Below are positions 33,961 to 43,042 of a stretch of 64,000 bases of DNA, piece by piece. Origin of the DNA: Flavobacterium azooxidireducens (GTDB lineage Bacteria > Bacteroidota > Bacteroidia > Flavobacteriales > Flavobacteriaceae); assembly GCF_023195775.1 (NCBI RefSeq), contig NZ_CP096205.1, forward strand, positions 1,426,001 through 1,490,000, given 5' to 3'. Each line of letters begins with the position of its first letter. Positions within the stretch are counted from its first letter, which is position 1. The position numbers and the translations under genes were made by a program. The notes under the pieces were generated by a model that made no database searches, was not told where the DNA came from, and was given only the letters and a program-made list of their open reading frames with translations.

Positions 33961-34806
33961 TTAGCTGTTTTTGAAGATATAAATGTGTGAAGAATACTCT
34001 AAACTCTTTCTTCCTTTCAAATTTGATTGCAAACCAATCCAAAATGCTCTAAACGGATTCATCTTTCCGGTTTTGTGTTTTTCTGATAATAAACTAACGT
34101 AAAAACTATCGAACCACATTGGTTGAACTTTTTTTAGTTTTAAATTTTCCTGAGCAAAAAGTTTTTCCATAGCCGTTTTAGAAAAATGCCAAAGATGTCT
34201 AGGAACATCATAAGCCGCCCAAAATTTTCCGTAATGGTTTGCATCATACGATTTGTAATTTGGAACTGCGATAAATATAACGCCATCCGGTTTTAGCAAT
34301 CGTTTCAGTTCTTTAATTTGGAATTCCAAATCCGGAACGTGTTCTAAAACGTGCCACATTGTTATAACATCAAAAAAGTGATCTTCTAATTCAGGATACG
34401 TATCAATGATGCAAATTCCTTTTTGTTTGGCAAGAGCTTTTGCTTTATCGCTTGGCTCCATTCCCACAGCTTTCCAGTTTTGTTGTTTAGCTTTTGCTAA
34501 AAAATCTCCGGTTCCGGAACCGATATCTAAAACACTTCCTTTTTCAACACTCCAATATTCTATCAAACTTACTTTGTCGCGAATTGCTTTTCGTTTGATA
34601 AAATGATATACTTTTTCAAATAAAGATCGTTTATTATCTGTATGTGAAATGTAATCTTCGCTTTCGTAATAATTCGGTAAATCCGATAATGCAGGTTGCG
34701 GATACGTTTTCAATAATTGAAGATTTTCATCCATCAACAATTCAAACTGTTCTCCCGAAACGGAATAATCTTTTACTTTAATGTACGGTTCTTTTGTAAA
34801 ATTCAT
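33961..34806 (-). CDS. Class I SAM-dependent methyltransferase
   Basis: Starting at ATG 34806 (MNFTKEPYIKVKDYSVSG) the protein has 281 aa; an upstream ATG at 34863 would add 19 unlikely residues. Motif I is GSVLDIGSGTGDFL, the acidic residue after strand 2 is VGMEPSDKA, motif II/post-II is FDVITMWHVLEHVPDLEFQ, and motif III is LKPDGVIFIAVPN. The pattern YDVPRHLWHFS is common in Bacteroidota methyltransferases of unknown small-molecule or glycan substrates. The gene follows mnmG with a 107-nt gap that holds a parS-like site. Confidence 0.8.
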   Translation of the reverse strand: MNFTKEPYIKVKDYSVSGEQFELLMDENLQLLKTYPQPALSDLPNYYESEDYISHTDNKRSLFEKVYHFIKRKAIRDKVSLIEYWSVEKGSVLDIGSGTGDFLAKAKQQNWKAVGMEPSDKAKALAKQKGICIIDTYPELEDHFFDVITMWHVLEHVPDLEFQIKELKRLLKPDGVIFIAVPNYKSYDANHYGKFWAAYDVPRHLWHFSKTAMEKLFAQENLKLKKVQPMWFDSFYVSLLSEKHKTGKMNPFRAFWIGLQSNLKGRKSLEYSSHIYIFKNS

Positions 34807-34866
34807 TTCAATTAATAAAGTGTTTTTTATTACGGAACACTTTGTGCTTGTTAGTTTTTTCAAAAT

Positions 34867-34882
34867 AGTTTCACGTGGAACA
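34867..34882. promoter_or_regulatory. parS-like site 1
   Basis: AGTTTCACGTGGAACA differs from the ParB site TGTTTCACGTGAAACA at two positions and keeps the CACGTG core. It lies between mnmG and the methyltransferase gene. Confidence 0.6.
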
Positions 34883-34913
34883 ATTGAAATTGATGGTACG
34901 AACTGATTACTTC

Positions 34914-36785
34914 CTATCTTCCCATATAAATTAATAATATTGAAATATCACTTGGATTCACACCACTAATTCTAGATGCTTGAGATACTGTAACCGGACG
35001 AATTTTTTTAAACTTCTCCCTAGCTTCATACGACAATGATTTAATTTTATCAAAATCATAATTATCCGGAATTCTGACGTCTTCTAATCGTTTTAGTTTA
35101 TCGGCATTGTTGCGTTCTTTTTCAATATAACCATTGTATTTCACTTGAATCTCTGCTTGCTCAACTGTTTCATCATCCAAGTTATTGACTGCGATATATT
35201 CTTTTACTTTATCAAATAAAACAATGTCTTCTAAATCAATTTGAGGTCTCGAAAACACTTTATACATTTTGTCTGATTGAACCATTGGGGAACTTCCCTT
35301 TGTTTCCAAAACCGGATTTGCTTCTTCAGGAGAAATACTTGTTTCTCTGAAAAAAGAGACCATTTTTTCCGCTTCATTAAACTTGTGATTCATTCGAATT
35401 AAGCGTTCTACTGAAGCTAATCCTAACTCAAAACCTTTAGGCGTTAAACGCTCATCGGCATTATCTTGACGTAATAACGTTCTGTATTCTGCTCTGGAAG
35501 TAAACATTCGATACGGTTCTTCAGTACCTTTTGTAATTAAATCATCTATTAAAACACCGATATAGGCTTCATCTCTTTTCAATATAAAAGGATCACGTTC
35601 TTGCACTTTTAAAGCAGCATTGATTCCTGCCATTAAGCCTTGTGAAGCTGCTTCTTCATAACCAGTCGTTCCATTTATTTGACCGGCAAAGAAAAGACCA
35701 TCTACCAACTTGGTTTCTAACGTGTGTTTTAACTGTGTTGGTGGGAAATAGTCATATTCAATGGCATATCCCGGACGAAAGAATTTCACTTTTTCAAAAC
35801 CTTCCACTGAACGTAAGGCCTTAAATTGTACGTCTTCCGGTAAGGAGGTTGAAAATCCATTTACATATACTTCAACCGTATTCCAACCTTCCGGTTCAAC
35901 AAACAATTGATGTCTGTCTTTATCTGCAAAACGATTAATTTTATCTTCAATGGATGGGCAATAACGTGGCCCTGTACTTTGAATTCTACCATTAAACATT
36001 GGCGAACGATCAAAACCTTCACGTAATAAATTGTGAACCGTTTCAGATGTATACGTCATCCAACACGATTTTTGATGAATTAATGGTTTAGAAGAATCTA
36101 AATAAGAAAATTTATGCGGTTTATCATCACCCTTTTCTTCTCGCATTTTGGTGTAATCCAGCGAACGCCCATCAACTCTTGGTGGTGTTCCGGTTTTCAT
36201 TCGACCTGATTCAAATCCGAGTTTGACTAAATCTTCGGTAATTCCATAAGCTGCACTTTCACCTGCTCTTCCTCCTCCGAACTGTTTTTCGCCAATATGA
36301 ATTAATCCGTTAAGGAAAGTTCCATTCGTTAAAACAACGGTTTTGGCTTTGATTTCAATCCCTAATGAAGTTTTAATTCCTTTGATAACATTGTTTTCAA
36401 TAATTAAACCAGCAACCATTTCTTGATAGAAATCAACATTTGGCGTGTTTTCTAACATCAAACGCCATTCTTCAGCAAAACGCATTCGATCACTTTGAAC
36501 TCTTGGCGACCACATAGCCGGACCTTTTGACTTGTTAAGCATTTTAAACTGAATAGCTGTCTTATCGGAAACAATTCCGGAATAGCCACCTAAAGCATCA
36601 ATCTCACGCACAATTTGGCCTTTTGCAATACCGCCCATAGCGGGATTACAAGACATTTGCCCGATAGTTTGCAAGTTCATTGTTACTAACAACGTTGAAC
36701 AGCCCATATTGGCCGCCGCCGCCGCCGCTTCAGAACCTGCGTGGCCAGCACCAACCACAATTACATCATATTTATCTTGAAACAT
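34914..36785 (-). CDS. mnmG: tRNA uridine-5-carboxymethylaminomethyl modification enzyme MnmG (GidA)
   Basis: With the start at 36785 the protein has 623 aa, normal for MnmG. The FAD site is YDVIVVGAGHAGSEAAAAAA; further motifs are QIGQMSCNPAMGGIAKGQIV, LTNGTFLNGLIHIG, MKTGTPPRVDGRS, the C-terminal FAD loop GQINGTTGYEEAASQGLMAG, and FTSRAEYRTLLRQDNAD. MnmG works with MnmE to modify the wobble uridine of certain tRNAs in the cytoplasm. An upstream ATG at 36815 gives ten more residues (MFHVEQSNKT), but these are read from a parS-like site, so the shorter start is preferred. It sits in a minus-strand group with a DUF4175 gene and ybeY. Confidence 0.96.
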   Translation of the reverse strand: MFQDKYDVIVVGAGHAGSEAAAAAANMGCSTLLVTMNLQTIGQMSCNPAMGGIAKGQIVREIDALGGYSGIVSDKTAIQFKMLNKSKGPAMWSPRVQSDRMRFAEEWRLMLENTPNVDFYQEMVAGLIIENNVIKGIKTSLGIEIKAKTVVLTNGTFLNGLIHIGEKQFGGGRAGESAAYGITEDLVKLGFESGRMKTGTPPRVDGRSLDYTKMREEKGDDKPHKFSYLDSSKPLIHQKSCWMTYTSETVHNLLREGFDRSPMFNGRIQSTGPRYCPSIEDKINRFADKDRHQLFVEPEGWNTVEVYVNGFSTSLPEDVQFKALRSVEGFEKVKFFRPGYAIEYDYFPPTQLKHTLETKLVDGLFFAGQINGTTGYEEAASQGLMAGINAALKVQERDPFILKRDEAYIGVLIDDLITKGTEEPYRMFTSRAEYRTLLRQDNADERLTPKGFELGLASVERLIRMNHKFNEAEKMVSFFRETSISPEEANPVLETKGSSPMVQSDKMYKVFSRPQIDLEDIVLFDKVKEYIAVNNLDDETVEQAEIQVKYNGYIEKERNNADKLKRLEDVRIPDNYDFDKIKSLSYEAREKFKKIRPVTVSQASRISGVNPSDISILLIYMGR

Positions 36786-36798
36786 AGTTTTATTAGAT

Positions 36799-36814
36799 TG
36801 TTCCACGTGAAACA
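36799..36814. promoter_or_regulatory. parS-like site 2
   Basis: TGTTCCACGTGAAACA has one mismatch to TGTTTCACGTGAAACA. It lies just before the mnmG start and 32 nt from site 3. Confidence 0.7.
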
Positions 36815-36841
36815 TTTCACGGAAACTTCATTAAATTCATT

Positions 36842-37261
36842 TTATTGTTCCACGTGGAACATCATCATTTTTTCTTCTTCTTTTTGACGCATTAGTTTTT
36901 CGTCAGTTTCCGATTTATCTTTATAGCCGCAATAATGCAAAACACCGTGAGCCATCACCCGTTTTAATTCATCTAAAAAAGAAACGTTGAATTCTAACGC
37001 ATTTTCTTGCACTCTTTCGGTTGAAATGAAAATATCGCCGTGTAAAAAATTTCCTTCACTGTAATCAAAGCTAATTATATCGGTTAACGTGTCGTGATTT
37101 AGGTATTCGACATTGATTTTATGCAAATAACCATCATCACAAAAGATGTAATTGATTTCTCCTTCTTCTTTGTCTTCCGATGAAATTATTGCCGAAATCC
37201 AATTGGAAAACAATTTTTCGTCACCTAATTCAAAATCGGTTTCATAATTAAAACTAATCAT
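36842..37261 (-). CDS. ybeY: Endoribonuclease YbeY (rRNA maturation)
   Basis: This 139-aa protein has the YbeY core: INYIFCDDGYLHKINVEYLN, HDTLTDIISFDYSEGNFLHG, DIFISTERVQENA, and the metal-site motif VMAHGVLHYCGYKDKSETDE. The first two His ligands (H-x3-H) are present. At the place of the third (DH in E. coli) the sequence is KD, which seems usual for Bacteroidota. It acts in 16S rRNA 3' processing and ribosome quality control. The last residues (MMFHVEQ) are encoded by parS-like site 3. It overlaps the upstream DUF4175 gene by 8 nt. Confidence 0.88.
   Translation of the reverse strand: MISFNYETDFELGDEKLFSNWISAIISSEDKEEGEINYIFCDDGYLHKINVEYLNHDTLTDIISFDYSEGNFLHGDIFISTERVQENALEFNVSFLDELKRVMAHGVLHYCGYKDKSETDEKLMRQKEEEKMMMFHVEQ
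36846..36861. promoter_or_regulatory. parS-like site 3
   Basis: TGTTCCACGTGGAACA is a perfect 16-bp palindrome, the symmetric variant of the ParB site. It lies inside the last codons of ybeY. Confidence 0.7.
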
Positions 37262-40200
37262 TCTTCTTAAAGTATTGCTGAACCTTTTGGTTATAATTTG
37301 GCCGCAAAGGTAAGCTTTGTCGATTTAAAATTTCAACACTATTCAAATATTGTTGTAATTCAGGCGAAAGTGGTTTAACCGCATTATTGAATTCTTTCTT
37401 GTTTGTTTCAGATTGACGTTTAGTATCTTCCCCTTGTTGTTGAACTGCTTTCTCGAGTTTCAACATTTCATAATTGATATTCAACATCCGCTGAAGCACT
37501 TCATTTTTAAAACCTTTATTTAAAATTTGTTTCTCTGCATCTTTCATTTGATCCAACACTTTTTGACCTCCAGGCGTTAAACCTTGTTTCTTCAATTCAT
37601 CTTCCAACTGTTGACGTAATCGACGTTGCTCTTGGTAAATTTCCATTAATTCACGAGCATTTTCTTCGCCATCATTATTGCCTTGACCGCCGCCGCTTCC
37701 TTCGCCTGGTTTATTTCCTTTCTGGTTTCCTTTGCCTTTATCGCCATCTTTTCCTCCTTCTTTTCCGCCAGGTTTTTCACCTTTCTCACCGTCTTTTCCT
37801 TCACCGGGTTTCTCGCCTTTTTCGCCATCACCTGGCTTTTCGCCTTTCTGCATTCCTTCTTTCATCTTCTCAGAAAGACCTTTCTGTTTTTGAATAATAT
37901 CAGGTAACTGTCCACCTTTACCTTGACCCGGTTTTGGTTTACCGCCGCCAGCTCCCATTCCTTGCATAGACATTTGCATATTGTTCATTACATCTGAAAG
38001 AAAATCAGCTAAACGATTAGACGCTGCAACTGTGTATTGTTGATGCGAAACCCCTTTGGAAATAATCGCTTCCGCTAATGATTCAAGCGATTTATCAACG
38101 TTGTAATGCACGTTTCCAATTTCTTCCGTCACTTTCTCGGTAATCATCTCATTTCGCAAAGACATTGCAAACAAACTATCATCTACGTGTTTGAATTGCT
38201 GTTTCAAATCTTGTTGAATTTTAAGGTATTTGTTATACGACGGAGCACCTTTTTTTAATCCTTTGAATTGTTTCATTAGATCTTCTTGTGAAAACGAAAA
38301 AGCCAATAAGTTATCTAAAATCTGACGCATCATTTTAACATCTTCCTCCATTTGTTCCATTTCTGCACCCGCCATTCCTTCTTGCATTTGCATACTCATT
38401 TGCTTCATTTTTTGAGCGGCACTTTTTTGCTTAGGTTTTGCTTTATCCTTTTGGTCTTTTTGAAGTTCATCCGAAGCTTTTTCCATATCTTCTTCGATGC
38501 TTTTTTCTTGTTTCTCATCCGATGGAATGTCAACCGGCGATTTCAATTCTTTGTTCTCTTTTTCCAACTGACGCAATTCTTCCTGAATTTTATCAAATTC
38601 TTTGTTGATTGCTTCCTGCTTTTCAGCCGAATTTTCTTTATCTTCTTTTGATAACTTATCTTGTTTATCGGCTAATTTGTCTAATTTTTTGATAAGTTGT
38701 TCGGCTTTCTTTTCAACATAGTATTTCTTAGTCAGTTCAACCAACTGTTCTAAATTCTTCGCTTGATTTTCAGAATTTTGCTTGATTTTATCTAACTTTT
38801 CTTCAATATCTAAATCCTGAATTTTCTCTGAAAGTTTTTGAAGTTCGTCTAGAAGTTTCTGATTTTCTTCTGATTGTTTTTCAGCATTTTCAGCACGTTT
38901 TTCAAGATTTTCTTTTAATTCGTCTTTTTCTTCTTTATTGAATTCCTTTAAATTTTCTTTCAAATCTTTTGTGAACTCTTTCATCATTTCCTCTTGTTGC
39001 TTTTGGCGTTTGATGAAATCATTTATTTTTTGTTTGTCTTTAAATTCTAAGCTTTCTTTTTCTTTACTCATTTTCTGAAGCTTATCTAACTCAGACATCT
39101 GCTTATCTTGATTTTTTAAAGATTTTTGAATGCTGTTGATATTATCATTTTGTTGTTTGAATTGCTCATCTTCCCGTTCTTCTTCCGTACTAATTCGATC
39201 GGAAAATACAGAAGATTTTGAGCTTTTATAATTGTGAATCGCATCATTATCAAACACTTCAAAATAGTATTCATACGAAACACCTTCTTCTACAGGAAGA
39301 TTCCCAGGAAACGTGTAGATGAATTGATCAAAAACATCTCTCTTCACCGGAATAGCCGATTTTAAAGCCGCTTTTTCATTGTTCTTCGGATAATAGACAA
39401 TTTGCAATTTAGAAAGTCCAATATCATCTGAAACTTGTCCGATTAAAATATTCTTTTCAATTCGCAAACTATCCGGTGCATTATTGACCGTTATCGTTGG
39501 AAATTGATCTTTAATTGTTGAAATTTGATAGTTTAATTTCTCGTAATGTTTAACTTTATTATTTGAAGTCAGTATTTGATATTCTGTATTTTGATGAACA
39601 TTTTTAGACAATTTGAATTCATTATTTTCCTGAACAAAATTGGTAAAACCCGAACCATCAGCATATTCAATTTTTGATGTGGAAAGTGCATTAATTTTCC
39701 AACTCACTTTCGTTCCTTCAGGAACAATGGCGTTTCCGGAACCTTTGATGATTTCGGCTTTTCGATTCAGATACGATGGAAATTGCAATACCATTTCAAA
39801 ATTAGAAACAGTTGGAACAGCCACAACCGAAAGTTCATAATCCTCCGATGAAACGGTATTTGCTTCAATGTGAAATTCAACATTTTTGGATGGTTTTGTA
39901 AAACGATATTCAAAAATGCCGGGTTTGGTGGTCTCCATAAAATAACTTTCGTCACCAATAAAAATCATAGCATTTTCGGGAATGACTTTTCCTTCTGACT
40001 TTACTTGAAGAACGTAATCCAACCCTTGTTCAGTTTGTAAATTTTCATTTAAAACCACAAAAGAAAACGGAGCTGGTGGCGAAAATTTTTCATTATATCG
40101 CACTACTCGATTCATACTATCGGCAATAATATCGCTGTTTCCGGACAACATAAAGAAACTCAAAAACAACAAGGGAACAATCGCCCACGGAAGGTATTTG

Positions 40201-40649
40201 GTATTCTTTTTAAAATTAATGGCGTTGCTAAACGGAATCGGTTGCAAACTTTTCCCTTTTTGTTCGATGGAAGCTAAAAGTAGCTCTGACTGCTGATTAT
40301 TTTCGGCTAATTGCAGAAAGTTAGTCAGTTTGTCATTCACTTCAGTGAAATGATTTCCAATGATTTGCGATGCTTGGTTGTAATCAATTCCTTTTTGAAG
40401 TTTAACCAACTTGAACAGCGGAAACAAAATAAATCGCGATAAAAGAAACAATTGAACGGCGATAAATAACCAAAATAATATTGTTCTTCCTACTGGTTTT
40501 AACCAAAGAAAATATTCTACAAAAAGCGTAAAAAAGAAATACAACAACCCAAAACCAACAAATAAAATGACTCCTTTTACCAGTTCGTTGGTGTAATATT
40601 TTTTTATGAATGCTTCTAACTTTTGATAAATCAGTGACTTTGTTTCCAA
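37254..40649 (-). CDS. DUF4175-family membrane protein with long coiled coil
   Basis: This 1131-aa protein has two N-terminal membrane spans (about residues 20-70; VILFVGFGLLYFFFTLFVEY and ILFWLFIAVQLFLLSRFILF) and a third near 152-170 (WAIVPLLFLSFFML). A beta-rich periplasmic part is followed by a glutamine/lysine/glutamate coiled coil of about 350 aa. Residues of about 940-1015 are a low-complexity Gly-Glu-Lys-Pro tract resembling collagen repeats. The end (QEQRRLRQQLEDELKKQGL, LLNINYEMLKLEKA-like) is typical of Bacteroidota DUF4175 proteins. The function is unknown. It overlaps ybeY by 8 nt and heads the operon. Confidence 0.8.
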   Translation of the reverse strand: METKSLIYQKLEAFIKKYYTNELVKGVILFVGFGLLYFFFTLFVEYFLWLKPVGRTILFWLFIAVQLFLLSRFILFPLFKLVKLQKGIDYNQASQIIGNHFTEVNDKLTNFLQLAENNQQSELLLASIEQKGKSLQPIPFSNAINFKKNTKYLPWAIVPLLFLSFFMLSGNSDIIADSMNRVVRYNEKFSPPAPFSFVVLNENLQTEQGLDYVLQVKSEGKVIPENAMIFIGDESYFMETTKPGIFEYRFTKPSKNVEFHIEANTVSSEDYELSVVAVPTVSNFEMVLQFPSYLNRKAEIIKGSGNAIVPEGTKVSWKINALSTSKIEYADGSGFTNFVQENNEFKLSKNVHQNTEYQILTSNNKVKHYEKLNYQISTIKDQFPTITVNNAPDSLRIEKNILIGQVSDDIGLSKLQIVYYPKNNEKAALKSAIPVKRDVFDQFIYTFPGNLPVEEGVSYEYYFEVFDNDAIHNYKSSKSSVFSDRISTEEEREDEQFKQQNDNINSIQKSLKNQDKQMSELDKLQKMSKEKESLEFKDKQKINDFIKRQKQQEEMMKEFTKDLKENLKEFNKEEKDELKENLEKRAENAEKQSEENQKLLDELQKLSEKIQDLDIEEKLDKIKQNSENQAKNLEQLVELTKKYYVEKKAEQLIKKLDKLADKQDKLSKEDKENSAEKQEAINKEFDKIQEELRQLEKENKELKSPVDIPSDEKQEKSIEEDMEKASDELQKDQKDKAKPKQKSAAQKMKQMSMQMQEGMAGAEMEQMEEDVKMMRQILDNLLAFSFSQEDLMKQFKGLKKGAPSYNKYLKIQQDLKQQFKHVDDSLFAMSLRNEMITEKVTEEIGNVHYNVDKSLESLAEAIISKGVSHQQYTVAASNRLADFLSDVMNNMQMSMQGMGAGGGKPKPGQGKGGQLPDIIQKQKGLSEKMKEGMQKGEKPGDGEKGEKPGEGKDGEKGEKPGGKEGGKDGDKGKGNQKGNKPGEGSGGGQGNNDGEENARELMEIYQEQRRLRQQLEDELKKQGLTPGGQKVLDQMKDAEKQILNKGFKNEVLQRMLNINYEMLKLEKAVQQQGEDTKRQSETNKKEFNNAVKPLSPELQQYLNSVEILNRQSLPLRPNYNQKVQQYFKKND

Positions 40650-41042
40650 AATAATGAGGCTTTTACTTATAACTGATAAAAGTACAATTTTATTCGATAG
40701 TCAAAAGTTAAATATTTTCTAATGAAATTAACAGTTTAGTTTGGTTTTTTGACACGGATTTCACTGATTAACACAGATTATTTTGCTGAAAAAATTTCAC
40801 CGAGAAAAACATAACGGCAATTACTTCTAATCTAAAATTGTAGCCAAGTTTTCACCATCTCGTCTCCCCCTCCTTTGGAGGGGGTTGGGGGGAGGATTTT
40901 GCCACGAATTTCACAAATTTTCATAAATGATTACGTTAACCGTCTTGCTTTTGTCTTGTAGTGGTTGTGGGGAGGTTATTTTTCAAAACACTTTTCATAA
41001 ATAAAATTCATAAAATGTATCTTTGCAAAAAATTTACTAAAA
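40650..41042. other. Intergenic region with repeat remnants
   Basis: This 393-nt divergent region contains a GC-rich hairpin CCCCCTCC-TTT-GGAGGGGG (40866-40884), followed by GTTGGGGGGAGG and then GCCACGAATTTCACAAATTT (about 40901). Phrases like CACGGATTTCACTGATTAAC (about 40754) also look like eroded dispersed repeats. No gene was found. Confidence 0.6.
41018..41025 (+). promoter_or_regulatory. -7 box of gltX
   Basis: TATCTTTG matches TAnnTTTG, 17 nt before the start codon; the -33 element is weak. Confidence 0.4.
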
Positions 41043-42548
41043 ATGTCAAGACCTGTACGCGTTCGTTTTGCACCAAGTCCAACCGGACCATTGCACATTG
41101 GTGGTGTGAGAACAGCTTTGTTTAATTATTTATTTGCGAAAAAAAATAACGGTGTTTTTTACTTACGAATTGAAGATACCGACCAAAATCGATTTGTTCC
41201 GGGAGCTGAGCAGTACATTTTTGAAGCATTGGAATGGTTAGGAATTGCTCCTTCAGAAACGGTAGATAGGAACGAAAAGTTCGGACCCTATCGTCAAAGT
41301 GAGCGAAAAACGTTGTACAAACAATATGCCGATCAATTGATTAATTCAGGTTGGGCGTATTATGCTTTTGATACAGCTGATGCGTTGGATTTACACAGAA
41401 AACAGCACGAAGAACAAGGAAAAACATTCATTTATAATTGGCATAATCGTGAAAAATTAGATACTTCATTGGTAATCTCACTTGAAGAAACCAATAGAAG
41501 AATTGCTGCCGGCGAAGATTTTGTCATTCGATTTAAAACGCCTGTGAATGAAGTTTTGGAATTGAAAGACATTATTCGTGGAGATATAAAATTTGATACT
41601 AACTTATTGGATGACAAAGTGTTATTTAAAAGTGATGGAATGCCAACCTATCATTTGGCCAACATTGTTGATGATCATTTGATGGAAACATCACACGTGA
41701 TTCGTGGCGAAGAATGGTTGCCTTCGCTCCCACTTCACCATTTATTGTACAAAGCTTTTGGTTGGGAAGCACCTGAATTTGCACATTTACCTTTGATTTT
41801 AAAACCAATTGGTAACGGAAAATTATCAAAAAGAGATGGTGATAAAATGGGCTTTCCGGTATTTCCTTTGGAATGGAAAACAGAAGAAGGAATTTCATCA
41901 GGTTATCGTGAAACGGGTTATTTTCCTGAAGCCGTGATTAACTTTTTAGCCTTATTAGGTTGGAATGATGGAACTGATCAAGAGATATTTTCATTAGAAG
42001 AATTAGTTGAAAAATTCGATTTAAATCGAGTTCACAAAGCCGGAGCTAAATTTGATCCGGAGAAAAATAAATGGTTTAATCATCAGTATTTGCAAAAGCA
42101 AAGTGACGAAGAATTGGCGGAAAGTTTTTCTTCAATTTTAAACGAAAAAGGAATTTCTGTTGAAAATAATAAACTGATCAAAGTTGTTTCTTCGATAAAA
42201 GAACGAGCGAATTTCGTGTCCGATTTCTGGGAATTAGCGGATTATTTCTTTGTTGCACCTACTTCGTATGACGAAAAAGCATCAAAAAATTGGAAAGAAG
42301 AAACACCAGCTTTAATGAAACAAGTCATTGAAGTTTTAGAATCGATTGAGGATTTTACATCTTTAAAAATCGAAACAATTTTGAAAGATTGGATGACCAC
42401 CAACGAAATTGGAACGGGAAAAGTGATGCAACCGCTTCGATTAAGTTTGGTTGGAGCTTTAAAAGGGCCACATTTGTTTGATATTATTGAACTTATCGGC
42501 AAAGAAGAAACCGTTAAAAGAATATTAAAAGCGATAGAAAAAATTTAA
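41043..42548 (+). CDS. gltX: Glutamyl-tRNA synthetase
   Basis: This 501-aa class I synthetase has the HIGH-type motif FAPSPTGPLHIGGVRTALFN at residues 10-29, LRIEDTDQNR, IRGEEWLPSLPLH followed by LYKAFGW, and the KMSKS-type loop GKLSKRDGDKMGFPV. The C-terminal helical anticodon-binding part ends LVGALKGPHLFDIIELIG. It charges tRNA-Glu in the cytoplasm. The length and motifs match GltX rather than GlnS, which is also in this window. The small downstream gene follows after 28 nt. Confidence 0.97.
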   Translation: MSRPVRVRFAPSPTGPLHIGGVRTALFNYLFAKKNNGVFYLRIEDTDQNRFVPGAEQYIFEALEWLGIAPSETVDRNEKFGPYRQSERKTLYKQYADQLINSGWAYYAFDTADALDLHRKQHEEQGKTFIYNWHNREKLDTSLVISLEETNRRIAAGEDFVIRFKTPVNEVLELKDIIRGDIKFDTNLLDDKVLFKSDGMPTYHLANIVDDHLMETSHVIRGEEWLPSLPLHHLLYKAFGWEAPEFAHLPLILKPIGNGKLSKRDGDKMGFPVFPLEWKTEEGISSGYRETGYFPEAVINFLALLGWNDGTDQEIFSLEELVEKFDLNRVHKAGAKFDPEKNKWFNHQYLQKQSDEELAESFSSILNEKGISVENNKLIKVVSSIKERANFVSDFWELADYFFVAPTSYDEKASKNWKEETPALMKQVIEVLESIEDFTSLKIETILKDWMTTNEIGTGKVMQPLRLSLVGALKGPHLFDIIELIGKEETVKRILKAIEKI

Positions 42549-42576
42549 TTTTGTCAAAAGGTTTTACTTTTGTGTC

Positions 42577-42966
42577 ATGTTAAATGCAATTCGACATTCT
42601 AAAATAACAACTTTTGTTTGGGGATTTATGGCCTTCTACCTGCTCAATATCAGTGTAGATGTCACTTCTTTATTTGATGAAAAAAAGCAAAAACATACAA
42701 ACTACAATGAACAAGAAAGTTTAGTCGAAATAGTTCTTGAAAAAGTCTTAGGTTTTGAAGAGGCTATTCCTGAAAATAACGCAAACGACAGCGAACATAA
42801 TCCAACAATGAAAAAAGGTTTTTCGATGGATAAGTTCGTGTTACCATTTTATGAAATCAATCCTAAAATAGTCGTTTTTAATCCGATAAAAAAGAGTTTT
42901 CATTACTCTAAAACTATTTTCTTAAAACCTTCGTTAGAAATTCATTCTCCTCCCCCGGAAGTTTAA
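42577..42966 (+). CDS. Small membrane-anchored hypothetical protein
   Basis: The 129-aa protein has one N-terminal hydrophobic segment (TTFVWGFMAFYLLNISVDV, about residues 12-30). A charged linker, KGFSMDKFVLPFYEINPK, and a C-terminus ending EIHSPPPEV follow. No family is recognised. The TACTTTTG sequence just upstream (42565-42572) could be a -7 box. It is followed by an outer-membrane-type gene after 76 nt and may function with it. Confidence 0.5.
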   Translation: MLNAIRHSKITTFVWGFMAFYLLNISVDVTSLFDEKKQKHTNYNEQESLVEIVLEKVLGFEEAIPENNANDSEHNPTMKKGFSMDKFVLPFYEINPKIVVFNPIKKSFHYSKTIFLKPSLEIHSPPPEV

Positions 42967-43042
42967 TTTATTTTATTCGTAACAACTTGTTTTCCAATCG
43001 GAAACAGTTTAAATCATTCGTATAATTTAAAATTAAACAATT

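Noticed and set aside
33830..34042. 70-codon minus-strand frame at the 3' end of the methyltransferase gene
   Set aside because: It overlaps the methyltransferase in another frame, has no signal or family pattern, and part of it lies in AT-rich intergenic DNA.
37683..38651. Open frames opposite the DUF4175 gene rich in Phe/Leu/Ser
   Set aside because: They mirror the Lys/Glu-rich coiled coil codons (AAA/GAA read as TTT/TTC) and have no start context or homology; shadow frames.
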